Source: Actinoalloteichus hymeniacidonis (lineage in GTDB: Bacteria > Actinomycetota > Actinomycetes > Mycobacteriales > Pseudonocardiaceae). From it: a DNA stretch of 64,000 bases. Under the pieces are notes generated by a model. The model did no database searches. It had not been told where the DNA came from and worked only from the letters and a program-made list of their open reading frames with translations. Where the stretch lies: assembly GCF_014203365.1 (NCBI RefSeq), contig NZ_JACHIS010000001.1, forward strand, positions 4,216,001-4,280,000. Direction: 5' to 3'. Position numbers and translations under genes: made by a program. Within the stretch, counting starts at the first letter, position 1; the number at the start of each line of letters is the position of its first letter. Shown piece after piece: positions 51,956-61,686 of the stretch.

Positions 51956-52240
51956 CTAAGCCGGGCTCACCAGTCGCATCAGGATGAAGACGACCAGCAG
52001 TAGAACCATAATCGACAGGTCCAGTCCGACCCCGCCGATTCGAACCGTCGGGATCATGCGCCGGAGCGCCCGAACCGGCGGGTCGGTCACTGTGTAGATG
52101 GTCTCGAGCGCGACCGCAACCCCTCCGGCCGGTCGCCATTCCCTGGCGAACGCCCGAACCAGCTCCACCACGATACGCGCCATCAAGAGCAGCCAGAAGA
52201 AGAACAGCGCGTAGTAAGCGATGATCCGGAAGAGTTCCAC
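51956..52240 (-). CDS. YggT family membrane protein
   Basis: The 94-residue protein has two membrane helices (residues about 5-25 and 73-92) around the YggT core LETIYTVTDPPVRALRRMIPTVRIGGVGLDLS. It lies between sepF and wag31 as in most Gram-positive dcw clusters. The role is unclear; it is probably a membrane component linked to division or osmotic adaptation. Confidence 0.92.
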   Translation of the reverse strand: MELFRIIAYYALFFFWLLLMARIVVELVRAFAREWRPAGGVAVALETIYTVTDPPVRALRRMIPTVRIGGVGLDLSIMVLLLVVFILMRLVSPA

Positions 52241-52266
52241 AACCCCAACTCTGCCATCACCTGCCG

Positions 52267-52911
52267 TCAGCCGAACAGACCACCCTCGGCGATCCGCCGC
52301 CGCTGTTCGACGGTGACGTCGGCATCTGCGGGCGACAGCAGGAAGACCTTGCTCGTCACCTTGTCGATGTCACCCCGGAGAGCGAACGCCAATCCGGCGG
52401 CGAAGTCGACCAGTCTGCGGGCGTCGGCGTCCGTCATGGCGGTCAGGTTGATGATCACCGGGGTGCCCTCCCGGTAGTGCTCGCCGATGGTCCTGGCCTC
52501 GAGATACGTCTTCGGGTGCAGCGTCGTGATCCGACCGGGACCGAACCCGTTCGCGCCGGCCGAGGCCGTGGAACCCGCCGGTGCCGAGGCCTTTCCCGAC
52601 TCCGTCGCCGGCCGCAGTCTGGTGATCGACTCCCGGTTCGGATCGACGGCGAGCGAGCCGCGCGTCACGGGCTGGGCGGACCAGCCGCCACGCGAGCGAG
52701 ACCTGGGCTGATCAGCGTCGACGTCCTCGGCCTCGTCGAAGTCGACCGGCCGGTAGCCGCCCCGCAAGGCGGTTGCACGCCGCGACCGAGCCCCCGCTCG
52801 ATCGGGGTACTGGTCGTAATCCTCGGCGTCGTAACCTGCCTCGTCGTAGTCGTCCATGTCCTCGGCGGGGACCATCCCGAAATAGGCCTTCAACTTCTGC
52901 AATGCGCTCAT
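52267..52911 (-). CDS. sepF: Cell division protein SepF
   Basis: SepF anchors FtsZ to the membrane and aligns the Z ring, taking the place of FtsA in actinobacteria. The 214-residue protein starts with the membrane-binding helix [16 protein letters not shown] 100-residue Asp/Tyr/Arg-rich linker follows, then the conserved core at about 125-214 ([44 protein letters not shown] and [12 protein letters not shown]). FtsZ (54694-56073) ends in DIPPFMRR, the SepF-binding tail. Confidence 0.95.
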   Translation of the reverse strand: MSALQKLKAYFGMVPAEDMDDYDEAGYDAEDYDQYPDRAGARSRRATALRGGYRPVDFDEAEDVDADQPRSRSRGGWSAQPVTRGSLAVDPNRESITRLRPATESGKASAPAGSTASAGANGFGPGRITTLHPKTYLEARTIGEHYREGTPVIINLTAMTDADARRLVDFAAGLAFALRGDIDKVTSKVFLLSPADADVTVEQRRRIAEGGLFG

Positions 52912-53014
52912 CGACAGCCCTTCCGCGCATCCGGACCGCCTGACCTGGCCACTGTCCCGACGCCTGTCGCGACGACGGACTGCTCCGCCGTCTGCCTCCC
53001 CACAACGCCCGTAC

Positions 53015-53761
53015 TCACGCTATCGGCCTGGTACCCAGCAGTGCCGTTCCGACACGCACACTCGTGGACCCCGCCGCAATAGCCCGTTCGAGGTCATTGC
53101 TCATGCCCGCAGAGATCTCCACGGCATCCCGATGATCACGTTTCAGCAGGTCGGACACTGTGCGCAAGGTCTCGAAAGAACGCTGCGGATCGCCCGTCAA
53201 CGGAGCTACCGCCATCACTCCAATGAGTCGCAATTCACTCGATTGGCCGATCACTTCCGCGAGCTGGGGTACCTCATCCGGGGAACAACCGCCACGCCCT
53301 GCTGCCCCGTCGAGGCTGACCTGCACCATGACATCGAGACGAGACTCACGTTCCCCGGCCGCCCGCGCCGCTGCGGAACCCTTCGCCAACGCCTCGGCGA
53401 GTCGTGGGCTGTCGACCGATTCGACGACGTCGGCCCACCGAGCCACCCCCCTGGCCTTGTTGCGCTGCACACTCCCGACCATGTGCCACCGCACCGCTCT
53501 ACCCGGACGCATCGCGGCCACCTCGGCGGCCTTGACCGACGCGTCCTGCGCCCGATTCTCGCCGAACTCGGTGAGTCCAAGATCACCGAGAAGAGCTACA
53601 TCGGAAGCCGGAAAAGTCTTCGTCACCGCCAGCAGACGCACCGAATCGGACGCTCGATCCGCCGCCGCACACGCCGCCGCGATGCGTTCGCGGACTCCAC
53701 CGAGCCGATCGGCGAGGAATTCACGTCGGGAATCCGCGCCCGAAAAGTCCGTTTCGGTCAT
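53015..53761 (-). CDS. PLP homeostasis protein, YggS/PLPBP family
   Basis: The 248-residue protein binds PLP through Lys48 in LLAVTKTF and has the family features [23 protein letters not shown] and [19 protein letters not shown]. It is thought to act in vitamin B6 balance rather than as an enzyme. ATG 53761 overlaps the pgeF stop (ATGA). The ftsZ-pgeF-yggS-sepF-yggT-wag31 order is standard for actinobacteria. Confidence 0.93.
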   Translation of the reverse strand: MTETDFSGADSRREFLADRLGGVRERIAAACAAADRASDSVRLLAVTKTFPASDVALLGDLGLTEFGENRAQDASVKAAEVAAMRPGRAVRWHMVGSVQRNKARGVARWADVVESVDSPRLAEALAKGSAAARAAGERESRLDVMVQVSLDGAAGRGGCSPDEVPQLAEVIGQSSELRLIGVMAVAPLTGDPQRSFETLRTVSDLLKRDHRDAVEISAGMSNDLERAIAAGSTSVRVGTALLGTRPIA

Positions 53762-54483
53762 CCCGTGGCCTCCAGCCAGATAGCCGCGCCGAATCGCCCA
53801 GTGGTCGATTCTCTGCGGTGACTGAACAGCTCGGGCGACTCCACGGTGCATCGGGGGTCCACCCCGATCCGGCTCACACCGGCTTCGGCGAGCTGCCGCC
53901 AGAGGCCAGCCCGAAGATCCAAGCCGGGTTTCCCGTTCCGTGTTCGGCAAGCCGTACCGGGCAGATGCTCCTCCACGTCCTGGCGCATCGCGGCGGGGAC
54001 CTCGTAGCACTCGCCGCAAACCGAGGGACCCAGCAACGCCTCCACCCGCTCGGTGCTCGCCCCGGCACGTCGCATCGCGGCCAAGGCGCTGGGCACCACA
54101 CCGATCCGGCTCCCCACCCGACCGGCGTGCACCGCCGACACCACACCCGCATCTGGATCGGCCAGCAGCACGGGAACGCAGTCGGCGACCAGCGCGACCA
54201 GGACCAGACCCGGTTCGGCGGTGACCAGTGCGTCGGTCGCCTCCACCGGCTCGGTTCTGGGTCCGTCCACGATCTCCGCATTGCGGCCGTGGATCTGCTC
54301 CATCCACACGGGGCCGTGCGGTGCGTTGGGCAGGCTCTCGGCGAGCCGCTTGCGGTTGGCGGCGACCGCATCGGGTGCGTCGCCGACATGGTCGCCGAGA
54401 TTGAACGAGGAATAAGGGGCAGTCGACGCGCCGCCGTCCCGCGTGGTGATCACTCTTCGAACCCGCACCGGAACCCCTCCCAT
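53758..54483 (-). CDS. pgeF: Peptidoglycan editing factor PgeF (YfiH/laccase-domain)
   Basis: PgeF-type proteins remove wrongly inserted L-serine from peptidoglycan precursors. The 241-residue protein has the Cys/His metal-site residues in MEQIHG (His65), LVADCVPVLLAD (Cys102) and VHAGRVG (His119), plus SSFNLGDHVGD near the N-terminus. ATG 54483 gives MGGVPVRVRRVITTRDGG; extensions upstream would run through the ftsZ terminator and are unlikely. Confidence 0.9.
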   Translation of the reverse strand: MGGVPVRVRRVITTRDGGASTAPYSSFNLGDHVGDAPDAVAANRKRLAESLPNAPHGPVWMEQIHGRNAEIVDGPRTEPVEATDALVTAEPGLVLVALVADCVPVLLADPDAGVVSAVHAGRVGSRIGVVPSALAAMRRAGASTERVEALLGPSVCGECYEVPAAMRQDVEEHLPGTACRTRNGKPGLDLRAGLWRQLAEAGVSRIGVDPRCTVESPELFSHRRESTTGRFGAAIWLEATG

Positions 54484-54586
54484 CGCTCGAGCACCACCCC
54501 CAGGTTCCCGACCACCCAAGATCCTAGATGCGGGTGTGGTGCGGTGCGCCGGCCGGGCACTCCTCGCGACCGAGCCGTGACACGAT

Positions 54587-54624
54587 CGAGCCCGTGACAC
54601 CGTGGATCCGGTGTCACGGGCTCG
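54587..54624 (-). terminator. 16-bp perfect hairpin between ftsZ and pgeF
   Basis: CGAGCCCGTGACACCG pairs with CGGTGTCACGGGCTCG without mismatch around a six-base loop, 70 bases past the ftsZ stop. It should stop or attenuate ftsZ transcription before pgeF. Part of the stem sequence (CGTGACAC) has a near-copy just upstream. Confidence 0.78.
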
Positions 54625-54693
54625 AGGCACGTGGGCGGTGCGCGCCGCCGCCGAGACCGCCCGCACCCAGGGGCGCGAGGGTCCGGCGTCGAG

Positions 54694-56073
54694 TCAGCGC
54701 CGCATGAAGGGCGGGATGTCGACCTCGCCGTCCTCACCGTCGTCGGAGACCGGCAGCGCCCGACCGGGCACGCCACTGGTTCGAGAGGGCCCCGGCAACG
54801 GCGAGCGTCCGCCGTCGTAGCCGCCGAGATCGCGGCCCGGCTGCGACTGGTGGTCCACAGCGCCGAAGCGTCCACCGTGGATCGGCGGCATGGTCGGCCG
54901 AGGACCCATCGGGTCGGACTGCCGGGACACCGCCGGGGTCACCGGGTTGAGCGGGTTCATCGGGTTCATCGGCGACTGGTGCTGCTGCGGGGGCGGTGCC
55001 AGCCGCTCCGGCTCCGGATCCTGCGGCGGGCCGGGCGGTGGCTCACCGGGTGAGCGTCCGGACTGCGCGGGTGCCACCGGGGCTCGCGAGGTGACCGGCG
55101 CCGGTTCGAGTTTCTTGTGCGTCGGTCCGCCGCTGTCGAACCCGGCGGCGATGACCGTCACCCTGACCTCGTCACCGAGTGAGTCGTCGATCACCGTTCC
55201 GAAGATGATGTTCGCCTCGGGGTGTGCGGACTCCTGCACGAGCGAGGCCGACTCGTTGATCTCGAACAGACCCAGATCGGAGCCGCCCGCGATGGACAGC
55301 AGCACGCCGTGCGCGCCGTCCATCGAGGCTTCCAGCAGGGGTGAGTTGATCGCCTTCTGCGCGGCCTGCACGGCTCTGCCCTCGCCTCTGGCCGAGCCGA
55401 TGCCCATCAAGGCACTGCCCGCCCCGGACATGACGCTCTTGACGTCGGCGAAGTCGAGGTTGATCAGACCGGGTGTCGTGATCAGGTCGGTGATGCCCTG
55501 CACACCGGAGAGCAGCACCTCGTCCGCCGAGCGGAACGCGTCCATGAGGCTGACGCCGATGTCACCGAGCTGCAGGAGTCGGTCGTTCGGGATGACGATC
55601 AGGGTGTCGCACTCGTTGCGCAGCTCCTGAATGCCGTCCTCGGCCTGCTTCCCACGCCGCTTGCCCTCGAAGGAGAAGGGCCGGGTGACCACACCGATGG
55701 TCAGCGCGCCGAGCTTGCGGGCGATCGAGGCGACGACCGGGGCCCCACCGGTTCCGGTGCCACCGCCCTCGCCCGCCGTCACGAACACCATGTCGGCGCC
55801 CTTGAGGACCTCCTCGATCTCCTCGCGATGGTCCTCGGCGGCGCGGTGCCCCACCTCGGGATTGGCGCCGGCGCCAAGGCCCCTGGTGAGTTCGCGGCCG
55901 ATATCGAGCTTGACGTCCGCATCGGACATCAACAGCGCCTGTGCATCGGTGTTGACCGCGATGAACTCAACACCCTTGAGCCCGACCTCGATCATGCGGT
56001 TGACTGCGTTGACTCCGCCGCCACCAATGCCGACGACCTTTATCACCGCGAGATAGTTGTGCGGGGGCGTCAT
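54694..56073 (-). CDS. ftsZ: Cell division GTPase FtsZ
   Basis: FtsZ polymerises with GTP to form the division ring. The 459-residue protein has [13 protein letters not shown], the tubulin signature GGGTGTG (103-109), NEC/NPD-like [16 protein letters not shown], and the T7 region [13 protein letters not shown] 130-residue Pro/Gln-rich linker with an MNPMNPLNP repeat precedes the conserved C-terminal tail DIPPFMRR, which binds SepF and other partners. The start is [13 protein letters not shown]. It is separated from ftsQ by about 7 kb, whereas the two are normally adjacent. Confidence 0.97.
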   Translation of the reverse strand: MTPPHNYLAVIKVVGIGGGGVNAVNRMIEVGLKGVEFIAVNTDAQALLMSDADVKLDIGRELTRGLGAGANPEVGHRAAEDHREEIEEVLKGADMVFVTAGEGGGTGTGGAPVVASIARKLGALTIGVVTRPFSFEGKRRGKQAEDGIQELRNECDTLIVIPNDRLLQLGDIGVSLMDAFRSADEVLLSGVQGITDLITTPGLINLDFADVKSVMSGAGSALMGIGSARGEGRAVQAAQKAINSPLLEASMDGAHGVLLSIAGGSDLGLFEINESASLVQESAHPEANIIFGTVIDDSLGDEVRVTVIAAGFDSGGPTHKKLEPAPVTSRAPVAPAQSGRSPGEPPPGPPQDPEPERLAPPPQQHQSPMNPMNPLNPVTPAVSRQSDPMGPRPTMPPIHGGRFGAVDHQSQPGRDLGGYDGGRSPLPGPSRTSGVPGRALPVSDDGEDGEVDIPPFMRR

Positions 56074-56551
56074 CGGATCCGCCTTCCTGATCGTGGCTCG
56101 TGCTCGGACTGTCGTGCCGGCGCCGGCACGTCCAGGCCGCCTGCCCTGGACCGACAGATTTCAACCTCGGCGTGAGGCCGCAAGGTCCGTCGACCCCGGT
56201 ACTTCCGCTGCGGACGTTAGGCACCGTAGCGCCCCCGGTCCAGCAGCCACGCCGGGCGTCGGTGATGTGAGACGTCACCCGCCCGGGATCTGTCCCCTGC
56301 GGATGATCACTAGAACATCCAAGCGTCCGCCCGGGTCTGACGCAAGCCTGCCAGACGTGCGAGGGCGCGTGGCGTGCTTTTCTCCAGTCATACCTGATGT
56401 TTCGCAATCTCCGCGTGATGTGGTGTCGATGGTGACTTCGCGCAGGCGGGCGCGGGATCGGGCCCCGGCTGTCGACCGAGGACATCCCCGACGCCCGACC
56501 AGTGTTCACCCGGAATTACCGTGTCGCCGTCGGGAACGGCGTGGCCACCCG
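56074..56551. other. 478-bp ftsZ upstream region
   Basis: This interval holds no supported gene. It contains the ftsZ leader with an 18-bp palindrome at 56113-56130, and -10-like hexamers on the minus strand (TACGGT near 56225 and TAGTGA near 56311) that may reflect more than one ftsZ promoter. Streptomycetes use several ftsZ promoters, but these assignments are weak. Confidence 0.4.
56113..56130. repeat. 18-bp perfect palindrome in the ftsZ leader
   Basis: CGTGCCGGCGCCGGCACG is its own reverse complement and lies 40-57 bases upstream of the ftsZ start. It could be an operator or, as RNA, a hairpin in the leader. Confidence 0.7.
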
Positions 56552-58027
56552 TCAGTGGTGTCCGTGCCCGTGCCCGTGTCCGAACTCGTCCTCGACGTAG
56601 GGCTCCACCAGTTCTCGATAGCGTAGGAAGCCCTCGGTGTGGTCCCGTCCGCTCGGCCGCACCGGTATCCCCGCCGCCGGTTGCACCTGCGGAACCGGCA
56701 GCCCAGCTGCCGAGGCGGCGAGCATCGCGGCGCCGACCGCCGATGCGCTGCGCAGCTCCACCGGCGCCAGTTCCACCTGCATCACATCGGCCACCAGCGC
56801 TCGGAATCGCCTGTCTCGGATGCCACCGCCTGCGAGGCGGATCACATCGGGCAGCGGGCCGGGCAGCGGGCCGGGCAGCGCCTCGGCCGCGTCGCGGATC
56901 GCGAACGCCACCCCCTCCACCGCAGCCCGCAGCAGACTTCCCCGATGGTGACCGATGCGCAGGCCGGTGAACCCGCCCGCGAGAGTCGGATCCATCCTCG
57001 GTGTCCGTTCGCCCGTCAGATAGGGCACGAAGATCACTCCGTCGGAGTCGGCCCCGTCCTCGCCCGCCGCCGCGTAGACCTCGTCCCACCCGGCACCCAG
57101 GACGCCGCGAACCCAGTCCAGTGCCAGTCCGGCGTTCTGCACCGCCGCCATCCGATACCAGCCCTGCGGTTCGGCCGTCCGATAGAGATGGACGAGCGGT
57201 TGCGGCGGCGTCGTCGGATCGTCGGTGCGGGACACCAGTTGGGCGCCGCTGCCGATCGTCAGCTGCACCTCCCCGTGCGCCAGTCCGGTCGCCAGCAACG
57301 CCGCTGCGGTGTCGGCGGCTCCGACGGCCACCGGAATGCCTGCGGGCAGGCCCAGTTGCGCGGCCTGCGCGGCCCGCAGCGTCCCCGCAGCCGATCCCGA
57401 GGGCGCGACCGGCGGGAGTAGGTCCCGGTCGAGGTTCAGGACGTCCAGAAGCCGGTCTGCCCAGCGGTCCGAGCCGATGTCCCACAGCAGCGTCCCCGAG
57501 GCGTCGCTCGGGTCGGTTCCGGCGCTCCCGGTGAACTGCATCCGCAGCCAGTCCTTGGCCGACAGCAGGTGTCGGGCTCGCGCGCAGTGCTCCGGTTCGT
57601 GCTCCGTCAGCCAGGTCAACAGTGGACCGGCCATCCCCGGCACGATCGGATTGCCCAGGGTGTTGCGGAGCGCGGTCGACAGCTCGCCCCAGACCTGTGC
57701 CTGCTCGGTCGCCCGTTGATCGGGCCAGAGCAGCGCGGGCCGGACCGGGTCGCCGTCTCGGTCGGTCAGCACCACGCCGTGCATCTGGCCGTCCACGCCG
57801 ACGCCGCGCACCGTGCACGGATCCGAGCAGGATGCCAACGCCTGGCCGACCGCGAGAACGGTCGCGCGCCACCAGTCCGACGGGTCGGCTTCCGCCCATC
57901 CCGGTCTGGGGCTGCGCAGGGGACAGTCGGCCGAGCCCTCGCCGAGGATCTCGCCCGAGGCCGACAGCAGTACCGTCTTCACCCCGCTGGTGCCCAGGTC
58001 GATTCCCAACAGCGCCTCGCTCGTCAC
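56552..58027 (-). CDS. xylB: FGGY-family carbohydrate kinase, probable xylulokinase
   Basis: Xylulokinase phosphorylates D-xylulose. The 491-residue protein has the two FGGY domains. The N-terminal ATPase segment is LLGIDLGTSGVKT, GVDGQMHGVVLTD is the XylB hallmark, and GAADTAAALLATG contains the catalytic aspartate. The adenosine site lies near RLAGGGIRDRRFRALVADV. It ends in the His-rich tail GHGHGHGHH and has an in-frame duplication, GPLPGPLP. No xylA or transporter is adjacent, so the substrate is inferred. Confidence 0.88.
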   Translation of the reverse strand: MTSEALLGIDLGTSGVKTVLLSASGEILGEGSADCPLRSPRPGWAEADPSDWWRATVLAVGQALASCSDPCTVRGVGVDGQMHGVVLTDRDGDPVRPALLWPDQRATEQAQVWGELSTALRNTLGNPIVPGMAGPLLTWLTEHEPEHCARARHLLSAKDWLRMQFTGSAGTDPSDASGTLLWDIGSDRWADRLLDVLNLDRDLLPPVAPSGSAAGTLRAAQAAQLGLPAGIPVAVGAADTAAALLATGLAHGEVQLTIGSGAQLVSRTDDPTTPPQPLVHLYRTAEPQGWYRMAAVQNAGLALDWVRGVLGAGWDEVYAAAGEDGADSDGVIFVPYLTGERTPRMDPTLAGGFTGLRIGHHRGSLLRAAVEGVAFAIRDAAEALPGPLPGPLPDVIRLAGGGIRDRRFRALVADVMQVELAPVELRSASAVGAAMLAASAAGLPVPQVQPAAGIPVRPSGRDHTEGFLRYRELVEPYVEDEFGHGHGHGHH

Positions 58028-58228
58028 CGCGACAGCCTCTCATTCCGACGGTGGCCGATCGAGCAGTGCGAGCCGGTGTCGTGGCATGGGAACGAGTCGA
58101 GCTCACGGCGGGTCGGCGTCGGTGAACCGGTCCGCAGCCGGCAGGCTCTGCACCGATCACGCCGGGGTGGCGGTGGACGCGCCAACCGAGGAGAACCCCG
58201 CGCCGAGTACGAAAGAGGACCATCGACG

Positions 58229-59053
58229 GTGAACACCAGCAGCGAACCCACCGGCACGGCGGACTCGCCGAAGCCGGGCGGGAATCGGGCCGAGTCCACG
58301 GTGGTGGATCTGAACTGCGACCTCGGCGAGGGCTTCGGGATCTGGCAGCTCGGCGACGACGACGCACTGCTGGACGTGGTGACCAGCGCCAATGTCGCCT
58401 GCGGATTCCACGCGGGTGACCCCGCAACGCTGCGCAGGGTCACCGCTCGCGCCGTGGAATCCGGTGTCGTCATCGGCGCCCAGGTCTCCTACCGCGATCT
58501 CGCGGGCTTCGGTCGTCGCTTCATCGACGTGCCCGCCGCCGAACTCGCCGACGACATCGTCTACCAGCTCGGCGCGCTGGATGGATTCGCCAGGATCGCG
58601 GGTGACCGCGTCCGCTACGTCAAACCACATGGGGCGCTGTACAACGCGATCGTCGACCACGAGGAGCAGGCCGCCGCCGTGGCCGCTGCGGTGTACGACT
58701 ACGACCCGGAGCTGGCGGTGCTGGGGCTGCCCGGTTCGCAGTGGCTCCGGCATGCGGCAGCGGTAGGACTGACCACCGTCTCGGAGGCGTTCGCAGACCG
58801 GGCGTACACGGCGCGTGGAAGTCTGGTCTCCCGTCGGGAGCCCGGCGCGGTGTTGGACGACCCGGATCGGATCGCCGACCGCTGCGTCCGCATGGTGCGA
58901 ACCGGGCTGATCACGTCGGTGACCGGCACCGACGTCGAGGTCCGGCCACGCTCGATCTGCGTCCATGGCGACACCCCGGGTGCGGTGCGCATCGCCCGGC
59001 TCGTCCGGGACCGACTCACGGCCCTGGACATCGTGCCCACCGCGTTCGCGTGA
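58229..59053 (+). CDS. pxpA: 5-oxoprolinase subunit A (LamB/YcsF family)
   Basis: PxpA with PxpB and PxpC forms the bacterial ATP-dependent 5-oxoprolinase that recycles pyroglutamate to glutamate. The 274-residue protein has VVDLNCDLGEGFG, ANVACGFHAGDP, VRYVKPHGALYN and the C-terminal SICVHGDTPGAV. GTG 58229 is preceded by AAGAGGA; it carries a 25-residue extra N-terminal leader. It leads the pxpABC operon and is divergent from xylB. Confidence 0.94.
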   Translation: MNTSSEPTGTADSPKPGGNRAESTVVDLNCDLGEGFGIWQLGDDDALLDVVTSANVACGFHAGDPATLRRVTARAVESGVVIGAQVSYRDLAGFGRRFIDVPAAELADDIVYQLGALDGFARIAGDRVRYVKPHGALYNAIVDHEEQAAAVAAAVYDYDPELAVLGLPGSQWLRHAAAVGLTTVSEAFADRAYTARGSLVSRREPGAVLDDPDRIADRCVRMVRTGLITSVTGTDVEVRPRSICVHGDTPGAVRIARLVRDRLTALDIVPTAFA

Positions 59054-59122
59054 ACGACCACCGAGGACGGCGACCGTGATCGCCTGCAGCCGGCGCCGGT
59101 GTCCGTTGGGAGGGAAGCAGTC

Positions 59123-59740
59123 ATGACCTACCCCCGAATTCTTCCGGTAGGCCGGTCCGCCCTGCTCGTCGAGCTCGCCGACCTCGACGCGGTGCAGGCA
59201 CTCCACCACTCGTTGACCACGGATCACATCGACGGCACGACCGAGATCGTTCCCGCCGCGCGAACCGTGCTGGTCGCCTTCGATCCCCGACTGGTCTCCG
59301 CCGAACTACTGGCCGAGGCGGTGCGATCGCGGGATCCAGCCCCGCTCTCGCGCACGGCGGGCGAGTCGATCGAGGTTCCGGTGACCTACGGCGGACCCGA
59401 CCTGGCGGCGGTGGCCGAGCTGGCCGGACTCTCCGAACAGGAGGTCGTACGGCGGCACAGCGGCGGCGACTACCGGGTCGCGTTCTGCGGTTTCGCGCCC
59501 GGTTTCGGCTACCTGGTCGGCGGTGACCCGGCCTTGCGGGTGCCACGCCGGGAGACTCCCCGGGTGCGCGTCCCGGGCGGTTCGGTGGCGATCGCCGACG
59601 AGTTCACCGCGGTCTATCCCCGGGACTCCCCCGGCGGCTGGCAACTGCTCGGGCACACCGAGTTGGAGCTCTGGCACAGCGACCGTCCGAACCCCGCCCT
59701 ACTGGCCCCGGGGGACCGCGTTCGTTTTCGGGAGGCGTGA
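59123..59740 (+). CDS. pxpB: 5-oxoprolinase subunit B
   Basis: The 205-residue protein is the KipI/Ahs1-type subunit. It has VPVTYGGPDL, the conserved FCGFAPGFGYL, RVPRRETPRVRVPGGSVAIA and WQLLGHT. In Bacillus relatives it was first described as a kinase inhibitor, but with PxpA and PxpC it belongs to oxoprolinase. ATG 59123 has GGAGGG ten bases upstream. A GTGA overlap joins it to pxpC. Confidence 0.93.
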   Translation: MTYPRILPVGRSALLVELADLDAVQALHHSLTTDHIDGTTEIVPAARTVLVAFDPRLVSAELLAEAVRSRDPAPLSRTAGESIEVPVTYGGPDLAAVAELAGLSEQEVVRRHSGGDYRVAFCGFAPGFGYLVGGDPALRVPRRETPRVRVPGGSVAIADEFTAVYPRDSPGGWQLLGHTELELWHSDRPNPALLAPGDRVRFREA

Positions 59741-60630
59741 GGATGTCGAAGACCGGCTCGGCACCGGCCATGGTCACGGTGCTCGCCTCGGGTTCGCTGG
59801 CCACCGTGCAGGACCTCGGCCGTCCCGGCTACGCGGCGATCGGTGTCACCCGCTCCGGCGCGGCGGACGTGCCCGCGCTGCGCTTGGCCAATCGGCTCGT
59901 CGGCAACGCCGAGTCCCTCGCCGCGATCGAGGCGACGTTCGGCGGTGTGGTATTGCGATTCCACGGTGCGACGCTGATGGCGTTGACCGGTGCCCCGGTG
60001 CCCGCCGACGTCGACGGTCGGGCGATCGGGATGAACGGACCCGTCTGGGTCGACAGCGGCGCGATTCTGCGACTGGGCATCCCGAGTTCGGGTCTGCGTA
60101 GCTATATCGCGATTCGGGGCGGCATCGCGGTGCAGGAGGTACTGGGTTCGCGGGCCACCGACCTGCTCTCCGGACTCGGCCCCGCACCGCTGAGTGCGGG
60201 CCGGGAACTCCCGGTCGGGCCTGCACCTGCGGATTGGCCGTCGGTGACCCAGGCACCGGTGGGCGGGCTCGCCGAGGTTCCGATCCTGCGGCTGCGGCCG
60301 GGCCCCCGAGACGACTGGTTCGAGCCCGACGCGCTACAGACGCTGTGCGGTCATGCCTACGAGGTCACATCGGAGAGCAATCGGGTGGGGCTCCGGCTGG
60401 CGGGGCCGCAGCTGCGGCATCGGGTCTCGCGGGAACTGCCGTCCGAGGCGATGGTGCGCGGCGCGATCCAGGTCCCCGCCAGTGGGAAGCCGGTGTTGTT
60501 CCATGTCGATCACCCGGTGACCGGTGGTTACCCGGTGATCGGCGTCGTCGAGGAGGCGGATCTCGCAGCGGCGGCACAGGCCCGCCCCGGATCTCGAGTC
60601 CGATTCCGATGCCTGCCCGGGCTGCGCTGA
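59737..60630 (+). CDS. pxpC: 5-oxoprolinase subunit C
   Basis: The 297-residue KipA/Ahs2-type subunit has VQDLGRPGYAAIGV, SGAADVPALRLANRLVGN, ALTGAPVPADVDG, YIAIRGGI and TSESNRVGLRLAGP. It completes the PxpABC complex. GTG 59737 overlaps the pxpB stop as GTGA. It converges with the XRE regulator gene, 13 bp apart. Confidence 0.93.
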   Translation: MRMSKTGSAPAMVTVLASGSLATVQDLGRPGYAAIGVTRSGAADVPALRLANRLVGNAESLAAIEATFGGVVLRFHGATLMALTGAPVPADVDGRAIGMNGPVWVDSGAILRLGIPSSGLRSYIAIRGGIAVQEVLGSRATDLLSGLGPAPLSAGRELPVGPAPADWPSVTQAPVGGLAEVPILRLRPGPRDDWFEPDALQTLCGHAYEVTSESNRVGLRLAGPQLRHRVSRELPSEAMVRGAIQVPASGKPVLFHVDHPVTGGYPVIGVVEEADLAAAAQARPGSRVRFRCLPGLR

Positions 60631-60643
60631 GCAGTGCGTCGGA

Positions 60644-61489
60644 TCAGCAGAGCTCGGCCGTCACCGACTCGATGAACCGTGCCGACTCCGAGGTGGACAG
60701 CGCCTGCCAGGAGAGTAGATCGAACATCGAGGCGTAGTGCTCGAGATCCTCGTTGCGCTCCAGGATCTGCACCGCGCGCGGACCCGCCAACCGCACCGCG
60801 CCGTTGCCCGGGGCGTCGTCGAAGGACATCAGGTCGAAGGCCGACTCCATCGCGGAATGAGCGCCGCTGGAGAACGGCAACACCTGGATCGAGACCGTCC
60901 GTTGCTGCCCGACGACCAACAACCAGTCGAGTTGGTCGCGCATCTCACGCGTGCCGCCCACCAGTCGACGAAGAGCGCCCTCGCCGATGATCGAGACCAG
61001 TCTGGTCCCGTTGTCCGAGAACGCGGCTCGTCGCGCACGACCGAGCGCGACCGCCTCGTCGAGCTGCTCCGGGGTGCTTCCCGGACGTTGAGCGGCCCGG
61101 GTGGCCCGGAGATAGCCGTCGGTGTGGACCGCGGGCGGCAACATCTCCGGATGCCAACTGCGCAGCTCCGTCGCCGTGTTCTCCCATTCGAGATGGTAGG
61201 AGCCTGCCTGGTCCAGGGCCGGCGAGTTGCATTCCCACCGGACCGGGCGGTCGGCCTCCACAGCGAGTTCGATGACCCGGTTCGCCTCGGCCGCCTCGAC
61301 GCCGTACCCGGACAACAGCATGCGGACGTCGCCCGGCCAGACCCGGCGCACCCCGTTCTCGATCCTGCTGACGGTGGCGGCGGGTAGGCCCGTCTGCTGC
61401 GACGCCTCCGGCACGGAGATTCCCCGCACCAGCCGGAGCTCGCGCAGCGCGGCGCCGAGTTGGCGTCTTCTCAGGGTGGGGCCGGACAT
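60644..61489 (-). CDS. XRE-family regulator with DUF5753 domain
   Basis: The 281-residue protein has an N-terminal XRE helix-turn-helix (RRRQLGAALRELRLVRGISVPEASQQTG, then ATVSRIENG) and a C-terminal DUF5753 domain from about residue 95 (LDQAGSYHLEWENTATELRSW to LLSWQALSTSESARFIESV). Such proteins are very numerous in streptomycetes and relatives and are usually paired with a small DUF397 protein. No DUF397 gene is adjacent. The target is unknown; its nearest divergent gene region is empty. Confidence 0.9.
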   Translation of the reverse strand: MSGPTLRRRQLGAALRELRLVRGISVPEASQQTGLPAATVSRIENGVRRVWPGDVRMLLSGYGVEAAEANRVIELAVEADRPVRWECNSPALDQAGSYHLEWENTATELRSWHPEMLPPAVHTDGYLRATRAAQRPGSTPEQLDEAVALGRARRAAFSDNGTRLVSIIGEGALRRLVGGTREMRDQLDWLLVVGQQRTVSIQVLPFSSGAHSAMESAFDLMSFDDAPGNGAVRLAGPRAVQILERNEDLEHYASMFDLLSWQALSTSESARFIESVTAELC

Positions 61490-61625
61490 CGTCTACCTCC
61501 TGCTCGGGGCGCTGCCGATCTCCACTCTGATCAACAACACGCCTCAACCCAAGGAGGTTCACCCCACCGTGGACCCCAGGCGAGTGATCTTCGTCGACGG
61601 CCGAGCGCCCGGTCCGCACAACGGA

Positions 61626-61658
61626 TCCGCCCCGACCACGCGAAACGGTCGGGGCGGA
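61626..61658 (-). terminator. Perfect hairpin terminator after fgd
   Basis: TCCGCCCCGACC pairs with GGTCGGGGCGGA (12 bp, no mismatch) around a nine-base loop, 28 bases past the fgd stop. Confidence 0.75.
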
Positions 61659-61686
61659 CTCATCGACGGTCCCAACACCGGATGGC

